Shown here piece after piece: positions 35,024-44,393 of a stretch of DNA of 64,000 bases. The stretch spans positions 62,001-126,000 of the forward strand of contig JAYODE010000004.1 in the NCBI GenBank assembly GCA_038106185.1, written 5' to 3'. The notes under the pieces are model-generated. The model was not told the origin of the DNA. It did not search any database and worked only from the letters and a program-made list of their open reading frames with translations. Made by a program: the position numbers and the translations under genes. The stretch's first letter is position 1. Every line of letters starts with the position of its first letter. Source of the DNA: UBA4582 sp038106185 (GTDB lineage: Bacteria > Pseudomonadota > Gammaproteobacteria > Pseudomonadales > Azotimanducaceae).

Positions 35024-37053
35024 GCCACTTGAATTCCATGTTTGGCTAATAGCTCGAGCAAAGCAGATTCATCCATTACCGGCACACCTAGCTCAGTCGC
35101 TTTCGTTAACTTGGATCCCGCCGCATCCCCCGCGACAACACAATTTGTTTGCTTGGAAACCGACCCACTGACTTTTGCACCAAGGGATTGCAACTTCGCC
35201 TTAGCCTCGTCTCGCGTCAGCGCTGAGAGGGTGCCAGTCAAGACCCAACTCTGACCTTTTAAAGCGTCAGGGTCAACACTGGAAGCCTCTTTCTGCCAAT
35301 GGATACCGGCGGCCAGCAGTTCATCTATGACCTTTTGATTATTTTCCTGATGAAAAAAAGTCAGTATTTCCTTGGCAACTATTGGGCCTATATCCACAAC
35401 TGCCTGTAACTGCGCTTCATCGGCTGCACGCAAAGCGGTCATATCGGCGAAAGCCAATGCCAGGTTTCGAGCAGTGGACTCACCGACCTCGGGAATGCCC
35501 AACCCGTAGATAAACCGCGCCATGGTCGTCAGCTTACTTTTCTCTAATGAGTTAAGCAGATTGTTGGCCGACTTGGGCGCCATTCGTTCGAGAGCAACCA
35601 GCTGGGACTCTGTCAGCTTGTAGAGGTCTGCCGGGCTGCTGATCAAACCCGCGTCGACCAGTTGATTCACGAGTTTCGTCCCCAGACCTTCAATGTCCAG
35701 CGCCAGCCTTGACGCAAAATGACGAATGCTCTCCTTTCGCTGAGCGCTACAAAAAAGTCCACCTGCGCAGCGAGCAATGACCTCACCTTCTACCAGAAGG
35801 ACCTCGGCCCCACAGGCCGGGCATCGCTCAGGCAACTGAATCGACCTGGCATCGCTGGGGCGTTGAGCCGTGTCTACAGCGGCCACCTTGGGAATCACAT
35901 CTCCGGCGCGCTGAATCAGGACTCGATCGCCAATCATTAATCCGAGACGACGAACTTCGTCCATATTATGCAGCGTCGCATTACTGATCGTCACACCACC
36001 AATCTTCACCGGTTCTAGCCTGGCGACAGGGGTGATAGCGCCGGTACGACCCACCTGAAACTCGACGTCCAAGAGTCGAGTGTAGCCCTCTTCTGCAGGA
36101 AACTTGTGGGCGATCGCCCAGCGCGGAGTACGCGTCAAAATACCTAGTCGCTGCTGAAGGGGTATGCTGTTGACCTTAAAGACGACACCATCAATCTCGT
36201 AATTCAGATCGACTCGTCGAGCAAGTAGTTTTTCATAGTAGGCTCGACATTCGGCCGCCCCTTTAACGACTTGGATAATGGGGTTGATTCTCAGCCCCCA
36301 GTCCTGCAGGCGCTTCAGCATGCCAGACTGGGTCGCGGGCAGGTCGCCATCATCGATCACACCAACACTATAACAGTACATAGTCAGCTTGCGTTTTGCT
36401 GTGAGTCTTGAATCTAACTGTCGCAAACTACCGGCTGCAGCATTACGCGGGTTAGCGAATGTTTTTTCACCACGGGCCTCAGCCTCCGCATTCATCGCAT
36501 TGAAGGTAGGCTTTGCAATGTAGATCTCACCACGCACTTCCAAGCGTCGAGGCCAACCATTCCCCTGCAGACGCAAAGGAATTGATTCAATGGTTCGAAC
36601 GTTTTGCGTAACGTCCTCTCCAGTCATACCATCGCCACGAGTCGCACCTCGCTCCAGTCGTCCATCAACGTAGAGTAAGCTCACTGCTACACCATCAATT
36701 TTTGGTTCGCAGACGAACTCGATCACATCATCAGTGGCCAGACGCCCCTTAATTCGCCGCTCAAAGTCCTCAAGATCCGCCTCACTAAAAGCATTTTCGA
36801 GAGACAGCATGGGCATCTCATGACGCACCTGAGAGAATGCAGACAGCGGCGTGGCACCGACTCTCTGAGTCGGTGAATCATCACTAATCAATTCCGGATA
36901 CTGGGCCTCCAGCGCTTTGAGCGCTTGAAACAATTGATCAAATTCTGCGTCAGAAATGACTGGCGCATCGAGGGAATGATACAGATAGTTATGCCGGTCT
37001 ATGGCTTCGCGAAGCTGCGCGGCTTGTTCAGCGATTTCTGCAGGTAGAGACAT
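35020..37053 (-). CDS. ligA: NAD+-dependent DNA ligase
   Basis: Seals nicks in replication and repair. The 677-residue protein has the Ia domain at the N-terminus (HNYLYHSLDAPVISDAEFD), the adenylated lysine K118 in CEPKIDG, GATRGDGMTGEDVTQN, the OB fold, a four-cysteine zinc finger (CPACGAE to CAGG-LFC), helix-hairpin-helix repeats with LGIPEVGESTARNLA, and a C-terminal BRCT domain (GQSWVLTGTLSALTRDEAK). Length is standard (671 in E. coli). It lies 38 bp after zipA and overlaps the lipoprotein gene by 4 bp. Confidence 0.97.
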   Translation of the reverse strand: MSLPAEIAEQAAQLREAIDRHNYLYHSLDAPVISDAEFDQLFQALKALEAQYPELISDDSPTQRVGATPLSAFSQVRHEMPMLSLENAFSEADLEDFERRIKGRLATDDVIEFVCEPKIDGVAVSLLYVDGRLERGATRGDGMTGEDVTQNVRTIESIPLRLQGNGWPRRLEVRGEIYIAKPTFNAMNAEAEARGEKTFANPRNAAAGSLRQLDSRLTAKRKLTMYCYSVGVIDDGDLPATQSGMLKRLQDWGLRINPIIQVVKGAAECRAYYEKLLARRVDLNYEIDGVVFKVNSIPLQQRLGILTRTPRWAIAHKFPAEEGYTRLLDVEFQVGRTGAITPVARLEPVKIGGVTISNATLHNMDEVRRLGLMIGDRVLIQRAGDVIPKVAAVDTAQRPSDARSIQLPERCPACGAEVLLVEGEVIARCAGGLFCSAQRKESIRHFASRLALDIEGLGTKLVNQLVDAGLISSPADLYKLTESQLVALERMAPKSANNLLNSLEKSKLTTMARFIYGLGIPEVGESTARNLALAFADMTALRAADEAQLQAVVDIGPIVAKEILTFFHQENNQKVIDELLAAGIHWQKEASSVDPDALKGQSWVLTGTLSALTRDEAKAKLQSLGAKVSGSVSKQTNCVVAGDAAGSKLTKATELGVPVMDESALLELLAKHGIQVA

Positions 37054-37091
37054 AGGTTTTATCTGTGCTGCCGGTATCGAGCGACACCCGC

Positions 37092-38110
37092 TTAATGGAA
37101 GTAGGTGTCGACAAAGGCTTGCAGATCCTCTTGATAGCGCTCCATTGCGTGTCGCGTCAGTGGTTTACGCTCCTCGTCTCTGATCACACCATCAAGATGC
37201 GTTGCCAGATGTTCTGCCAAACCGAGCATCTGGTGATAGACGGCAATTGGGTCGGCCATTTCATGCGCTCGCATAAACAGGCTCACCGCTGGTGTCTTAA
37301 ATTCGTGCATTCTGTCAGGATCAAAGGCCCCGGGTTCAACAGCATTCACCAGGCTAAACAGGGATCGGCCCTGACTGTCGAGGCGGTGATAGATATTCAT
37401 ATCACCAAAGGTCATATTTTGTTGTTGTAAACAGGCCAGCAAAGCATTGCCGCCAAAGTCTTTATGTCGAGCGCTGACATAAAGCACCAGGAATTTCTCC
37501 GGACAATCGGCGCTCGGTCGAGGCATTGTCGGTGCTTTTTGCACCGGCGTTTCGGCGTCGACCGAAACTTTCGGTTTCAGTTCCGGTTCCGCTTCGGGTT
37601 TCAGTTCCGGTTCCGGTTCCGGTTCCNNNNNNNNNNNNNNNNNNNNNNNNNNNNNNNNNNNNNNNNNNNNNNNNNNNNNNNNNNNNNNNNNNNNNNNNNN
37701 NNNNNNNNNNNNNNNNNNNNNNNNNNTGGTTCAATTTTTTCGGCTTTTCTTCTCGCAGGCATTCTTTCTGTTATCGAGGTCTTCGCCTTAAAACTTGGAG
37801 TCTGCTGAGCAGCACCTGCAACCGGCGCTGCCCGTACGGGAATCTCGACATCAAGATCGAGCGCTTCTTGCCTGGGTTGACTGACCACCCGTGCTCCGCC
37901 GTTGGGCAACTCGGCCCGAAAAAGCTCCAGATCATCTATGTCCATCCTCGAATCATGCCGTGAATTCAGGAAAGACTTATCCAGCGCCATTTTTAGATTG
38001 CCACGGCTTGAGCGCATGCGCCAATAGCCATGGAGCAGCACGCCCACAATGAATACAGGACCCAGTATGAGCAACCAGTCTCTCAAACCGAATTCCATTA
38101 GAAGTTCCAT
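37092..38110 (-). CDS. zipA: Cell division protein ZipA, interrupted by an assembly gap
   Basis: Inner-membrane protein that tethers FtsZ polymers to the membrane. The N-terminal part (38110-37727) has an extracellular tail, one helix (WLLILGPVFIVGVLLHGYW), a basic linker and then a P/E-rich stretch. After 100 N comes an EPEPEPELKPEAEPELKP linker and the C-terminal ZipA domain (KFLVLYVSARHKDFGGNALL to MERYQEDLQAFVDTYFH). The two halves are in different frames only because the gap size is arbitrary; a gap of 99 or 102 would join them. The start is ATG 38110 or, equally possible, 38098. It sits between smc and ligA. Confidence 0.93.
37577..37726. repeat. 6-bp repeat of the ZipA linker plus 100-N gap
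   Basis: GGTTCC units and variants encode Glu-Pro pairs on the minus strand. The gap at 37627-37726 starts in the middle of the array, so the real array is probably longer or of uncertain copy number. Confidence 0.85.
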
Positions 38111-38147
38111 CGTCTCGATTCCGTCAGCCTAATCTCGCCACTCTCCG

Positions 38148-41100
38148 CTACACCGCCGCCAGTGCCACAGCTGCATCCACATCCACAGACACCATCCGGG
38201 ACACGCCTGGCTCATGCATTGTAACGCCCATGAGCTGCTCCGCCATCTCCATGGCAATTTTATTATGCGTGATATAAATGAACTGAACCGTTTTCGACAT
38301 TTCCTTGACCAAATTAGAATACCGCACCACGTTGGCATCATCTAACGGTGCATCGACCTCGTCAAGCATACAGAAAGGTGCAGGATTCAGGCTGAAAATC
38401 GAAAATACCAGCGCGATAGCAGTCAGCGCCTTTTCACCACCCGATAACAGATGAATACTCGAGTTACGCTTTCCTGGTGGTCTTGCCATCAGACCAACCC
38501 CCGTATCCAGCAGATCGTCACCGGTCATTTCTAAATAGGCGTGACCACCCCCAAATACCTTGGGGAAAAGCTGCTGGAGTCGAGAGTTCACCTTATCAAA
38601 GGTTTCCTTGAAGCGCGTACGGGTCTCAACGTCAATCTTTCGAATAGCAGATTCCAGCGTTTGCAGCGCTTTTTCCAGATCTTCGTTCTGAGCATCAAGA
38701 TACTGCTTTCGCTCCGACTGAATTTTGTACTCGTCGATAGCTGCGAGATTGATCGCGCCAAGTCGCTGAATTCGATTACCAACCCGCTCCAGGCTCTCTT
38801 CCCATTCAGCTTCATTAGCCAGCTCTGGCAAATTAAGCAGCACCACATCCAGATCTTGCTTGTCGGCCACGAGTTGTTCGCGAATGGTTGATCGACGAAC
38901 CTCGAGACCCTGCCATTCCATCCGCACCTGATCCAGACTCGCTCGCACCTGCTCAATGCTTTCATCGACTCGGCTTCGTTGCTGTTCCAGCTCTCGAATA
39001 GCGTGCTCAACCGATGTGCTGCGCTGACGCGCCAGCGTCAGTGCATTTTCAATCTCCAGGCGTTTTTCAAGCTGAATACCCAGATCTTGTTTCAACAGAA
39101 TCTGCGGTTCCTCACTCTCACTTAAAGAGGTTTCAAGGCTTTTTTTGCGTTCAACAAAGATCAGCTGCTGCCCTTGCAGACGACTCATGGCTTGCTCTGT
39201 GGAGACAACCAGAGAACCCAGCGACTGAATTTTCAGCGCCAGTTGATGTGCTGCATCACGGTGCTCTCGCGCTTTGGCACGGGCACTTTCCAGCAGCTGC
39301 TGACATTCGTGCCTGGCTTGCTGTAGCACAGCCCGTTGCTGAGTATCCTGCTCCATCTGGTCAATGGCTGCTTGCAAAATATCTCTGGCATCCTTGAGAT
39401 TCTGCTCATCTTCCTCAACATGCTCTGTATCGGCCTCAATTTCTGCCATCGTGCGCTGCAGATCCGCTTTCACCTGCTCCGCCTGGCGTTGCTTACTACC
39501 CAGTTGAGCTCGGGTTTCACTAAAGGACCGCTGCAGTTGGACCAGACGATTTTGCTCCACTTCCCGATCGCGCTCTGCCAGCTGCAGGCTAGCAACGCCG
39601 GACTCAAGACTCTCTGTCAGGCTCTCCACTTCACCCTCGAGTACCTCAATCTGTTCCATGAGGACCTTCAGTTCTGCCTGGCGCTTCAACACACCTGCTG
39701 TCGCATCCCGATCTTTGCTGACCCGCAACCATTGTTGTCCTAACCAGATACCATCGGCTGTTATCACCGATTCACCCACCTGCAGTTGTGGCCGCAACCC
39801 CAACGCCGCAGGCAAATCTACTGCGACATAGACGCCGGCCAATACATCACTCAGGTCGGTCTTGCTGGTGATCTTGCTCAGCAGCGTCGCCGCTGGCACA
39901 CTCGATTTCGCCGCGGGGACACTCGAGATATTCGTCAGAAAACTTAAGGAACCCTTGTCAAAGTCACCCAATAGCTGCGCAACAGCATCCACACCATCGA
40001 CGCACACGGCTTGCAAATAATCGCCCAGCACAGTTTCAGCCGCATTGGCCCAAAGATCTTCGACATCCAGACGCTCGCCCAGGCGGCCATTAGCTTTCAG
40101 ATTATGACGCTCCAGCCAACTGACTTCAGCATCATCCTGTTGCCCCAGAGCTGCTTGCTGAAGCGCCTCGAGAGAGGCGAGACGGCCTCGAAAGCTCTGC
40201 AACCGACCACGCTTTTCATCCAGCAGACTGGTCACGTTTTGATTTTCTTCTCGCTGACCTTCAATTCTTGCCACAAGCGCCCGCAGTTCGTCTTCGACAC
40301 GACTGATTTGTTCTTCCTGAGTCTCCAACATGGCTTGCAGTGGGCCTATTTCCTCTTCCACCATGCGCTGTTGCTGCAAGCGTTCAAGATCGACTTTCAG
40401 GGCCACCAAACGGCGATTCAAGCGCTGAATAGACTGTTCCAGCGAGCCCATTTTGGATTGTTGAACCTGTGCCTTGTTCTGCGCCTGGGCGGCTCCTTGG
40501 TTAAAGGCTTCCCAAGACTGCTGCCACGCCTGCATGCTCTGTTCAGCAGCAGTCAAATGAAGTCCAGAAGCCTCCTCTGTCTCCCGAACTTGCGCTTGCT
40601 GCGGTTCAGTTTGGGCCAGTTCATGACGTAACTCGCCGAGTTTCCGCTGATCAGAGTCGATATCCGAGCGAATCTTGTACCAGTTCTCTGTCACCTCTTC
40701 CAGGTCCTTGTTGAGCTGCTGATTACGCTCATTCTGAAACTGAATGGAGTCTTCAATCCGAGCGATTTCAGTACCCACATCATAAAAGGCTTTTTGAACT
40801 TCGTTAGTTTCATCTGACAGAGCAATCAGCACCTGGCGCTTTTCCTCCACATCGGCATCAATCCGACGTAAATCGGCAACGCTCGCATCCTGGGCGATTT
40901 GCAACCGACTGATATTTGCTTCTTTGACCTTGGCATTTTCGCTGATAGTTCGCCATTTCAGGGCCTGAAGCTGGGCTTTAACCTCACGCTCTTCATGCTT
41001 CAACTCGGTATAACGTTCGGCTGCCCGTGCCTGACGTTCCAGATGATGGAGCTGCCGTTCGAGCTCATCCCGCAAGTCGCTTAACCGGTCCAGGTTATCC

Positions 41101-41663
41101 CGCGTGTGACTGATACGCCGTTCCGTCTCTCGACGCCGCTCCTTGTACTTTGAGATCCCGGCTGCTTCCTCAATATAAACCCGCAGCTCCTCAGGCCGAG
41201 CCTCAATCAGGTTACTGATCATGCCCTGTTCAATGATGGAATAGCTGCGTGGCCCCATACCGGTGCCAAGAAAGATATCGGTGATGTCTTTGCGACGGCA
41301 CTTCTGGCCATTAAGGTAATAGTTGGACTGGCCATCACGGGTCACCTGCCGCTTGATGCTAATCTCGCTATAGGCAGCATATTCACCACTCAGCCCACCT
41401 TCCGTATTATCAAAAATCAACTCTATATTGGCCTGACCTACGGGTTTACGTGTCGTTGAGCCATTGAAAATTACATCGGCCATGGACTCACCCCGCAGGG
41501 TCTTAGCCGAGGACTCACCCATTACCCAGCGCACAGCGTCTATGATGTTCGATTTGCCGCAACCGTTAGGACCCACAACAGCGCAAAGATTGGAACGAAA
41601 AGGCACAGTAGTCGGATCAACAAAGGATTTGAACCCGGCGAGCTTGATGGCTTGCAAACGCAT
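38148..41663 (-). CDS. smc: Chromosome partition protein Smc
   Basis: Structural maintenance of chromosomes ATPase that extrudes and organises DNA. The 1171-residue protein has Walker A GPNGCGKSNIIDAVRW near residue 32, two long coiled-coil arms (about 165-500 and 665-1000), a hinge around 510-650 (with LEALQQAALGQ and GSLSFLTNISSVPA), the signature LLSGGEKALTAIALVFS and Walker B FCMLDEVDAPLDDANV. Its presence rather than MukB argues against an enteric host. Start ATG 41663. zipA starts 38 bp after its stop, continuing the smc-zipA-ligA order. Confidence 0.97.
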   Translation of the reverse strand: MRLQAIKLAGFKSFVDPTTVPFRSNLCAVVGPNGCGKSNIIDAVRWVMGESSAKTLRGESMADVIFNGSTTRKPVGQANIELIFDNTEGGLSGEYAAYSEISIKRQVTRDGQSNYYLNGQKCRRKDITDIFLGTGMGPRSYSIIEQGMISNLIEARPEELRVYIEEAAGISKYKERRRETERRISHTRDNLDRLSDLRDELERQLHHLERQARAAERYTELKHEEREVKAQLQALKWRTISENAKVKEANISRLQIAQDASVADLRRIDADVEEKRQVLIALSDETNEVQKAFYDVGTEIARIEDSIQFQNERNQQLNKDLEEVTENWYKIRSDIDSDQRKLGELRHELAQTEPQQAQVRETEEASGLHLTAAEQSMQAWQQSWEAFNQGAAQAQNKAQVQQSKMGSLEQSIQRLNRRLVALKVDLERLQQQRMVEEEIGPLQAMLETQEEQISRVEDELRALVARIEGQREENQNVTSLLDEKRGRLQSFRGRLASLEALQQAALGQQDDAEVSWLERHNLKANGRLGERLDVEDLWANAAETVLGDYLQAVCVDGVDAVAQLLGDFDKGSLSFLTNISSVPAAKSSVPAATLLSKITSKTDLSDVLAGVYVAVDLPAALGLRPQLQVGESVITADGIWLGQQWLRVSKDRDATAGVLKRQAELKVLMEQIEVLEGEVESLTESLESGVASLQLAERDREVEQNRLVQLQRSFSETRAQLGSKQRQAEQVKADLQRTMAEIEADTEHVEEDEQNLKDARDILQAAIDQMEQDTQQRAVLQQARHECQQLLESARAKAREHRDAAHQLALKIQSLGSLVVSTEQAMSRLQGQQLIFVERKKSLETSLSESEEPQILLKQDLGIQLEKRLEIENALTLARQRSTSVEHAIRELEQQRSRVDESIEQVRASLDQVRMEWQGLEVRRSTIREQLVADKQDLDVVLLNLPELANEAEWEESLERVGNRIQRLGAINLAAIDEYKIQSERKQYLDAQNEDLEKALQTLESAIRKIDVETRTRFKETFDKVNSRLQQLFPKVFGGGHAYLEMTGDDLLDTGVGLMARPPGKRNSSIHLLSGGEKALTAIALVFSIFSLNPAPFCMLDEVDAPLDDANVVRYSNLVKEMSKTVQFIYITHNKIAMEMAEQLMGVTMHEPGVSRMVSVDVDAAVALAAV

Positions 41664-41812
41664 AAATGACTCTCACTCCATACTTGTGGGTGCAGGGCAG
41701 GTAACGATTTTCCCACACCCGTAGAACGCTCTATTCTATTCTAATCCTGCTGTCTGCGCCCCTATAAATTGCGCCAAAAATCCAGCGTCCGCTCACTCGA
41801 GATCAGGATCCC

Positions 41813-42172
41813 TCAGCGCAGTTTGATCATAAAAGCACCAGAATTTTGTCCATCCAGCCCATAGTCGAGAATGTCTCCACGTGATTGCCTGGCACGCAAA
41901 TCCACCATGACGGCGTCACGGATCAAACTCGAACCCACTATGACGCGAACGCCGGCCGCCCGCTGCTCCTCAGCGACCCGGAACAGTTGCTCCAGCTTTT
42001 CCAGTGCCTCATGGACCCGCTCTCGTTGATGGGCGATATCCACCGTGAGAATGGCTCCGTTTGTTTGACGCGCGACATGATCATCACATTTAGGACAGAG
42101 ATTGACATCTCGCGGCACTCGCATGCCGCAATTGAGGCAATCCACGAAGTTGCTTTCCAGCTTACTGGGCAC
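41813..42172 (-). CDS. Zinc-ribbon protein with Smr-like C-terminal domain
   Basis: A 119-residue protein I do not recognise by name. Residues 12-29 hold two CxxC pairs (DCLNCGM ... LCPKCDD), a zinc ribbon. Residues 41-119 follow the Smr pattern: TVDIAHQRERVHEALEKLE in place of DLHG-x-EA, a VRVIVGSSL strand in place of the GKG loop, LRARQSRGDILDYGLDG and the closing GAFMIKLR. Smr domains are nucleases or RNA-binding modules; here the DLHG histidine aligns as DIAH and is uncertain. GTG 42172 has AAAGGA 8 bases upstream and no upstream ATG in frame. The smc gene follows on the same strand 150 bp away. Confidence 0.65.
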   Translation of the reverse strand: MPSKLESNFVDCLNCGMRVPRDVNLCPKCDDHVARQTNGAILTVDIAHQRERVHEALEKLEQLFRVAEEQRAAGVRVIVGSSLIRDAVMVDLRARQSRGDILDYGLDGQNSGAFMIKLR

Positions 42173-42204
42173 CGGCTTTTCCTTTCGATGTGCTCATTAA
42201 CAAC

Positions 42205-42256
42205 CCTCGGCATCGATCCTCAGCGTCGACTCTCAGCGTCGACCCTCGGCAATCGA
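42205..42256. repeat. 13-bp tandem repeat, 4 copies
   Basis: Copies of CCTCAGCGTCGAC with a few changes lie between the zinc-ribbon gene and the small cysteine-rich ORF and run into the latter's 3' end. Confidence 0.8.
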
Positions 42257-42498
42257 GAGATTTCGCCTTTTTGAGAAGGCTGTAAACCAAGCGTCAAAAC
42301 CGAGTCCAAGGGGCACTGGTTGGTCACCGCGCAGAAAATGTTCTCACATTCAGGGTCAGCAATACAATTTTCCGCACCCAGACAAACTCGACTGAAAGCG
42401 AGAAATCGCTTCGGTGGCCGCAACGCCACTGGACGACCACACCCTTTGAGGTCGGCCCGTCCTGTGTTTCGAAGATGAAAAATTAGGTTCAATTCCAT
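42220..42498 (-). CDS. Small cysteine-rich hypothetical protein
   Basis: A 92-residue open frame, divergent from rdgC. I do not recognise it. The N-terminus MELNLIFHLRNTGRADLKGC is followed by a dense cysteine cluster, CLGAENCIADPECENIFC and NQCPLD, giving six cysteines in the protein. The clustered C-x5-C-x5-C-x4-C spacing is more regular than chance reading would give, so I think it is real; a metal-binding or disulfide role is possible. The last residues come from the 13-bp repeat and the tail may be variable. ATG 42498 has GGCGAG 6 bases upstream. Confidence 0.45.
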   Translation of the reverse strand: MELNLIFHLRNTGRADLKGCGRPVALRPPKRFLAFSRVCLGAENCIADPECENIFCAVTNQCPLDSVLTLGLQPSQKGEISRLPRVDAESRR

Positions 42499-42551
42499 GT
42501 ATACTCGCCGCCTGATTTTCGCTTTTCCTTCGCCGAACAAGGACTTTACAG

Positions 42552-43460
42552 ATGCTATTCAAGAACGCATCAGTTTACCGACTGACCAAAACCTTCGAGC
42601 CTTCAGCGGAAGAACTCCTCGCCTTGCTGGATAAAAACGCGTTCGTCCCCTGCTCTGGCTTGCGACCGTCAAGTTTTGGCTGGGTGCCACCCATCAAGGA
42701 CCTGGAAGATGCCCCCCTGGGTCATGAAGTTGCCGGGAGCATTTTGCTCTGCGCTCGGCGTGAAGACAAAGTTATCCCACCCAGCGCCCTGAACGAGGCA
42801 ATCGCAGAGCGCGTCAATCGCATCGAAAGCCAGGAAGGCCGCAAGCTTAGATCCAAGGAGAAACTGACGATTAAAGATGATGCTTTGGCGGAGTTACTGC
42901 CACGGGCGCTGGCACGGTCAAAACAGATCATGGGCTATATCAGCCCGGCAGCCAATCTGTTGGTAATAGATACTGCCAATGCCTCAGAAGCGGAATTATT
43001 CATTAACTGTCTTCGCGACTCAGTCGGCACGCTTTCTGTAGTGCCGCCTCAGGTGAAAGCGAAACCCACCGACGTTTTTTCTCAGTGGTTGTTGCAACGC
43101 CGGTTACCCGAACACTTTGCATTGGGTGACCAGTGCGACCTGGTTGACCCGGAGGATGGCGCTTCCGTTACCTGCAGAAAACAGGACCTGGACACGCAGG
43201 AGATCCGTCAGCACCTGGAGGCTGGTAAAGTGTGCACCAAGATCGGCGTTCGCTGGTACGGGGATCTGCGCCTGGCGGTAGATAAGGATCTGGTGCTGCG
43301 TCAACTCAAAATCGAGTCTAGCGACGATGAGGCGGAAGATGAAGACAATCCCATTGCCAGAATGGACGCGGCATTTGTCAATATGACTCTGGAGTTCTCG
43401 CGCTTTCTGCCTGCCCTCTTCAATGCTCTCGGCGGAGAAACCTTGGCTATCGACGCCTGA
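42552..43460 (+). CDS. rdgC: Recombination-associated protein RdgC
   Basis: A 302-residue DNA-binding protein that forms a ring around duplex DNA and restrains RecA. The whole length follows the family: start MLFKNASVYRLTKTFEPSAEEL, FVPCSGLRPSSFGWVPP, KVIPPSALNEAI, LLVIDTANASEAELF, FALGDQCDLVDPEDG and the C-terminal DAAFVNMTLEFSRFLPALFNALGG. E. coli RdgC is 303 residues. Monocistronic, divergent from the small cysteine-rich ORF, and 108 bp before the SDR gene. Confidence 0.97.
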   Translation: MLFKNASVYRLTKTFEPSAEELLALLDKNAFVPCSGLRPSSFGWVPPIKDLEDAPLGHEVAGSILLCARREDKVIPPSALNEAIAERVNRIESQEGRKLRSKEKLTIKDDALAELLPRALARSKQIMGYISPAANLLVIDTANASEAELFINCLRDSVGTLSVVPPQVKAKPTDVFSQWLLQRRLPEHFALGDQCDLVDPEDGASVTCRKQDLDTQEIRQHLEAGKVCTKIGVRWYGDLRLAVDKDLVLRQLKIESSDDEAEDEDNPIARMDAAFVNMTLEFSRFLPALFNALGGETLAIDA

Positions 43461-43568
43461 TCGCACCGAGTGGCGCGCGGGGAGCTTTGCGAGCGGCATT
43501 AACATTCGATTCGATGCAGCCTATACTCACGCCTGACGCTGTGATCAGACTGAAGGGATAAAAAAGGC

Positions 43569-44393
43569 ATGAACAGACTCGCGAATAAAGTAGCCATTGT
43601 TACCGGCGGTGCGAGCGGCATCGGTGCCGGCACCGTAAGACGTTTCGTCGAAGAAGGCGCAAAGGTCGTTATCGCAGACATTCAAGACGACCTGGGTGAG
43701 GCGCTGGCAGCGGAACTTGGCGAAAATACCGTCTACCAACACACAGATGTTTCAGTCGAGGCAGACGTCGCTGGCATGGTTGACTTAGCCGTATCACGGT
43801 ATGGCCGTCTCGACATCCTGTTCAATAACGCCGGGTTCGGCGGTGTTAGCGGAGAGCTTCAAGATCTGATTATCGGTGAAGAGTACGCCAATACACTGGG
43901 CGTCATGTTCACGGGCGTGGTCCTTGGCATTAAACATGCGGCTCGAGTCATGAAACCCCAACTCAGCGGCTCAATCATCAGTACAGCCAGCGTTGCCGGT
44001 CTGCAGGCCGGACTGGGTCCCCACGTCTATTCAGGGATTAAGGCCGGCGTGCTCGGCCTGTCACGTTCCGCCGCACTGGAGTTGGCGGCCTTCAATATTC
44101 GTTCTAATGCTATTTGTCCAGGCGGCATCGCCACTCCTATTTTCGCTCCCATGTTGGAAGCCGATCTTGGTGATAATCAGTCGGTAGTCGAGATCATGCG
44201 CGAGCGCATGAACAAGGCGCAGCCGGTACAACGCTCAGGCGAAGCCGTTGATATCGCCAACATGGCATTATTTCTTGCCAGTGATGACTCAACCTTTGTT
44301 ACTGGCCAGCACCACGTCGTCGACGGCGGTATGACCAGCAGTAGAATGCGGCTTGCAGAATCCTTACTCAGCGAAGATGGAGAACAGGCGTGA
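43569..44393 (+). CDS. SDR-family NAD(P)-dependent oxidoreductase
   Basis: A 274-residue classical short-chain dehydrogenase. The cofactor loop TGGASGIG is at 12-19, D of VIADIQDD after beta2 suggests NAD(H) preference, NNAGFGG follows beta4, and the catalytic serine/tyrosine/lysine are S139 or S141, Y154 and K158 (HVYSGIKAG). The cyclic-alcohol or hydroxyacyl substrate is unknown. It overlaps the next gene by four bases (GTGA), so it is translationally coupled to the sulfurtransferase. Confidence 0.9.
   Translation: MNRLANKVAIVTGGASGIGAGTVRRFVEEGAKVVIADIQDDLGEALAAELGENTVYQHTDVSVEADVAGMVDLAVSRYGRLDILFNNAGFGGVSGELQDLIIGEEYANTLGVMFTGVVLGIKHAARVMKPQLSGSIISTASVAGLQAGLGPHVYSGIKAGVLGLSRSAALELAAFNIRSNAICPGGIATPIFAPMLEADLGDNQSVVEIMRERMNKAQPVQRSGEAVDIANMALFLASDDSTFVTGQHHVVDGGMTSSRMRLAESLLSEDGEQA

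Noticed and set aside
37462..37734. Gly-Thr-Gly-Thr repeat protein on the minus strand
   Set aside because: Wrong frame of the zipA Glu-Pro linker; the true frame gives EPEP and continues into the ZipA domain.
42500..42505. TATACT as a -10 box for rdgC
   Set aside because: No acceptable -35 hexamer at 16-18 bases upstream.
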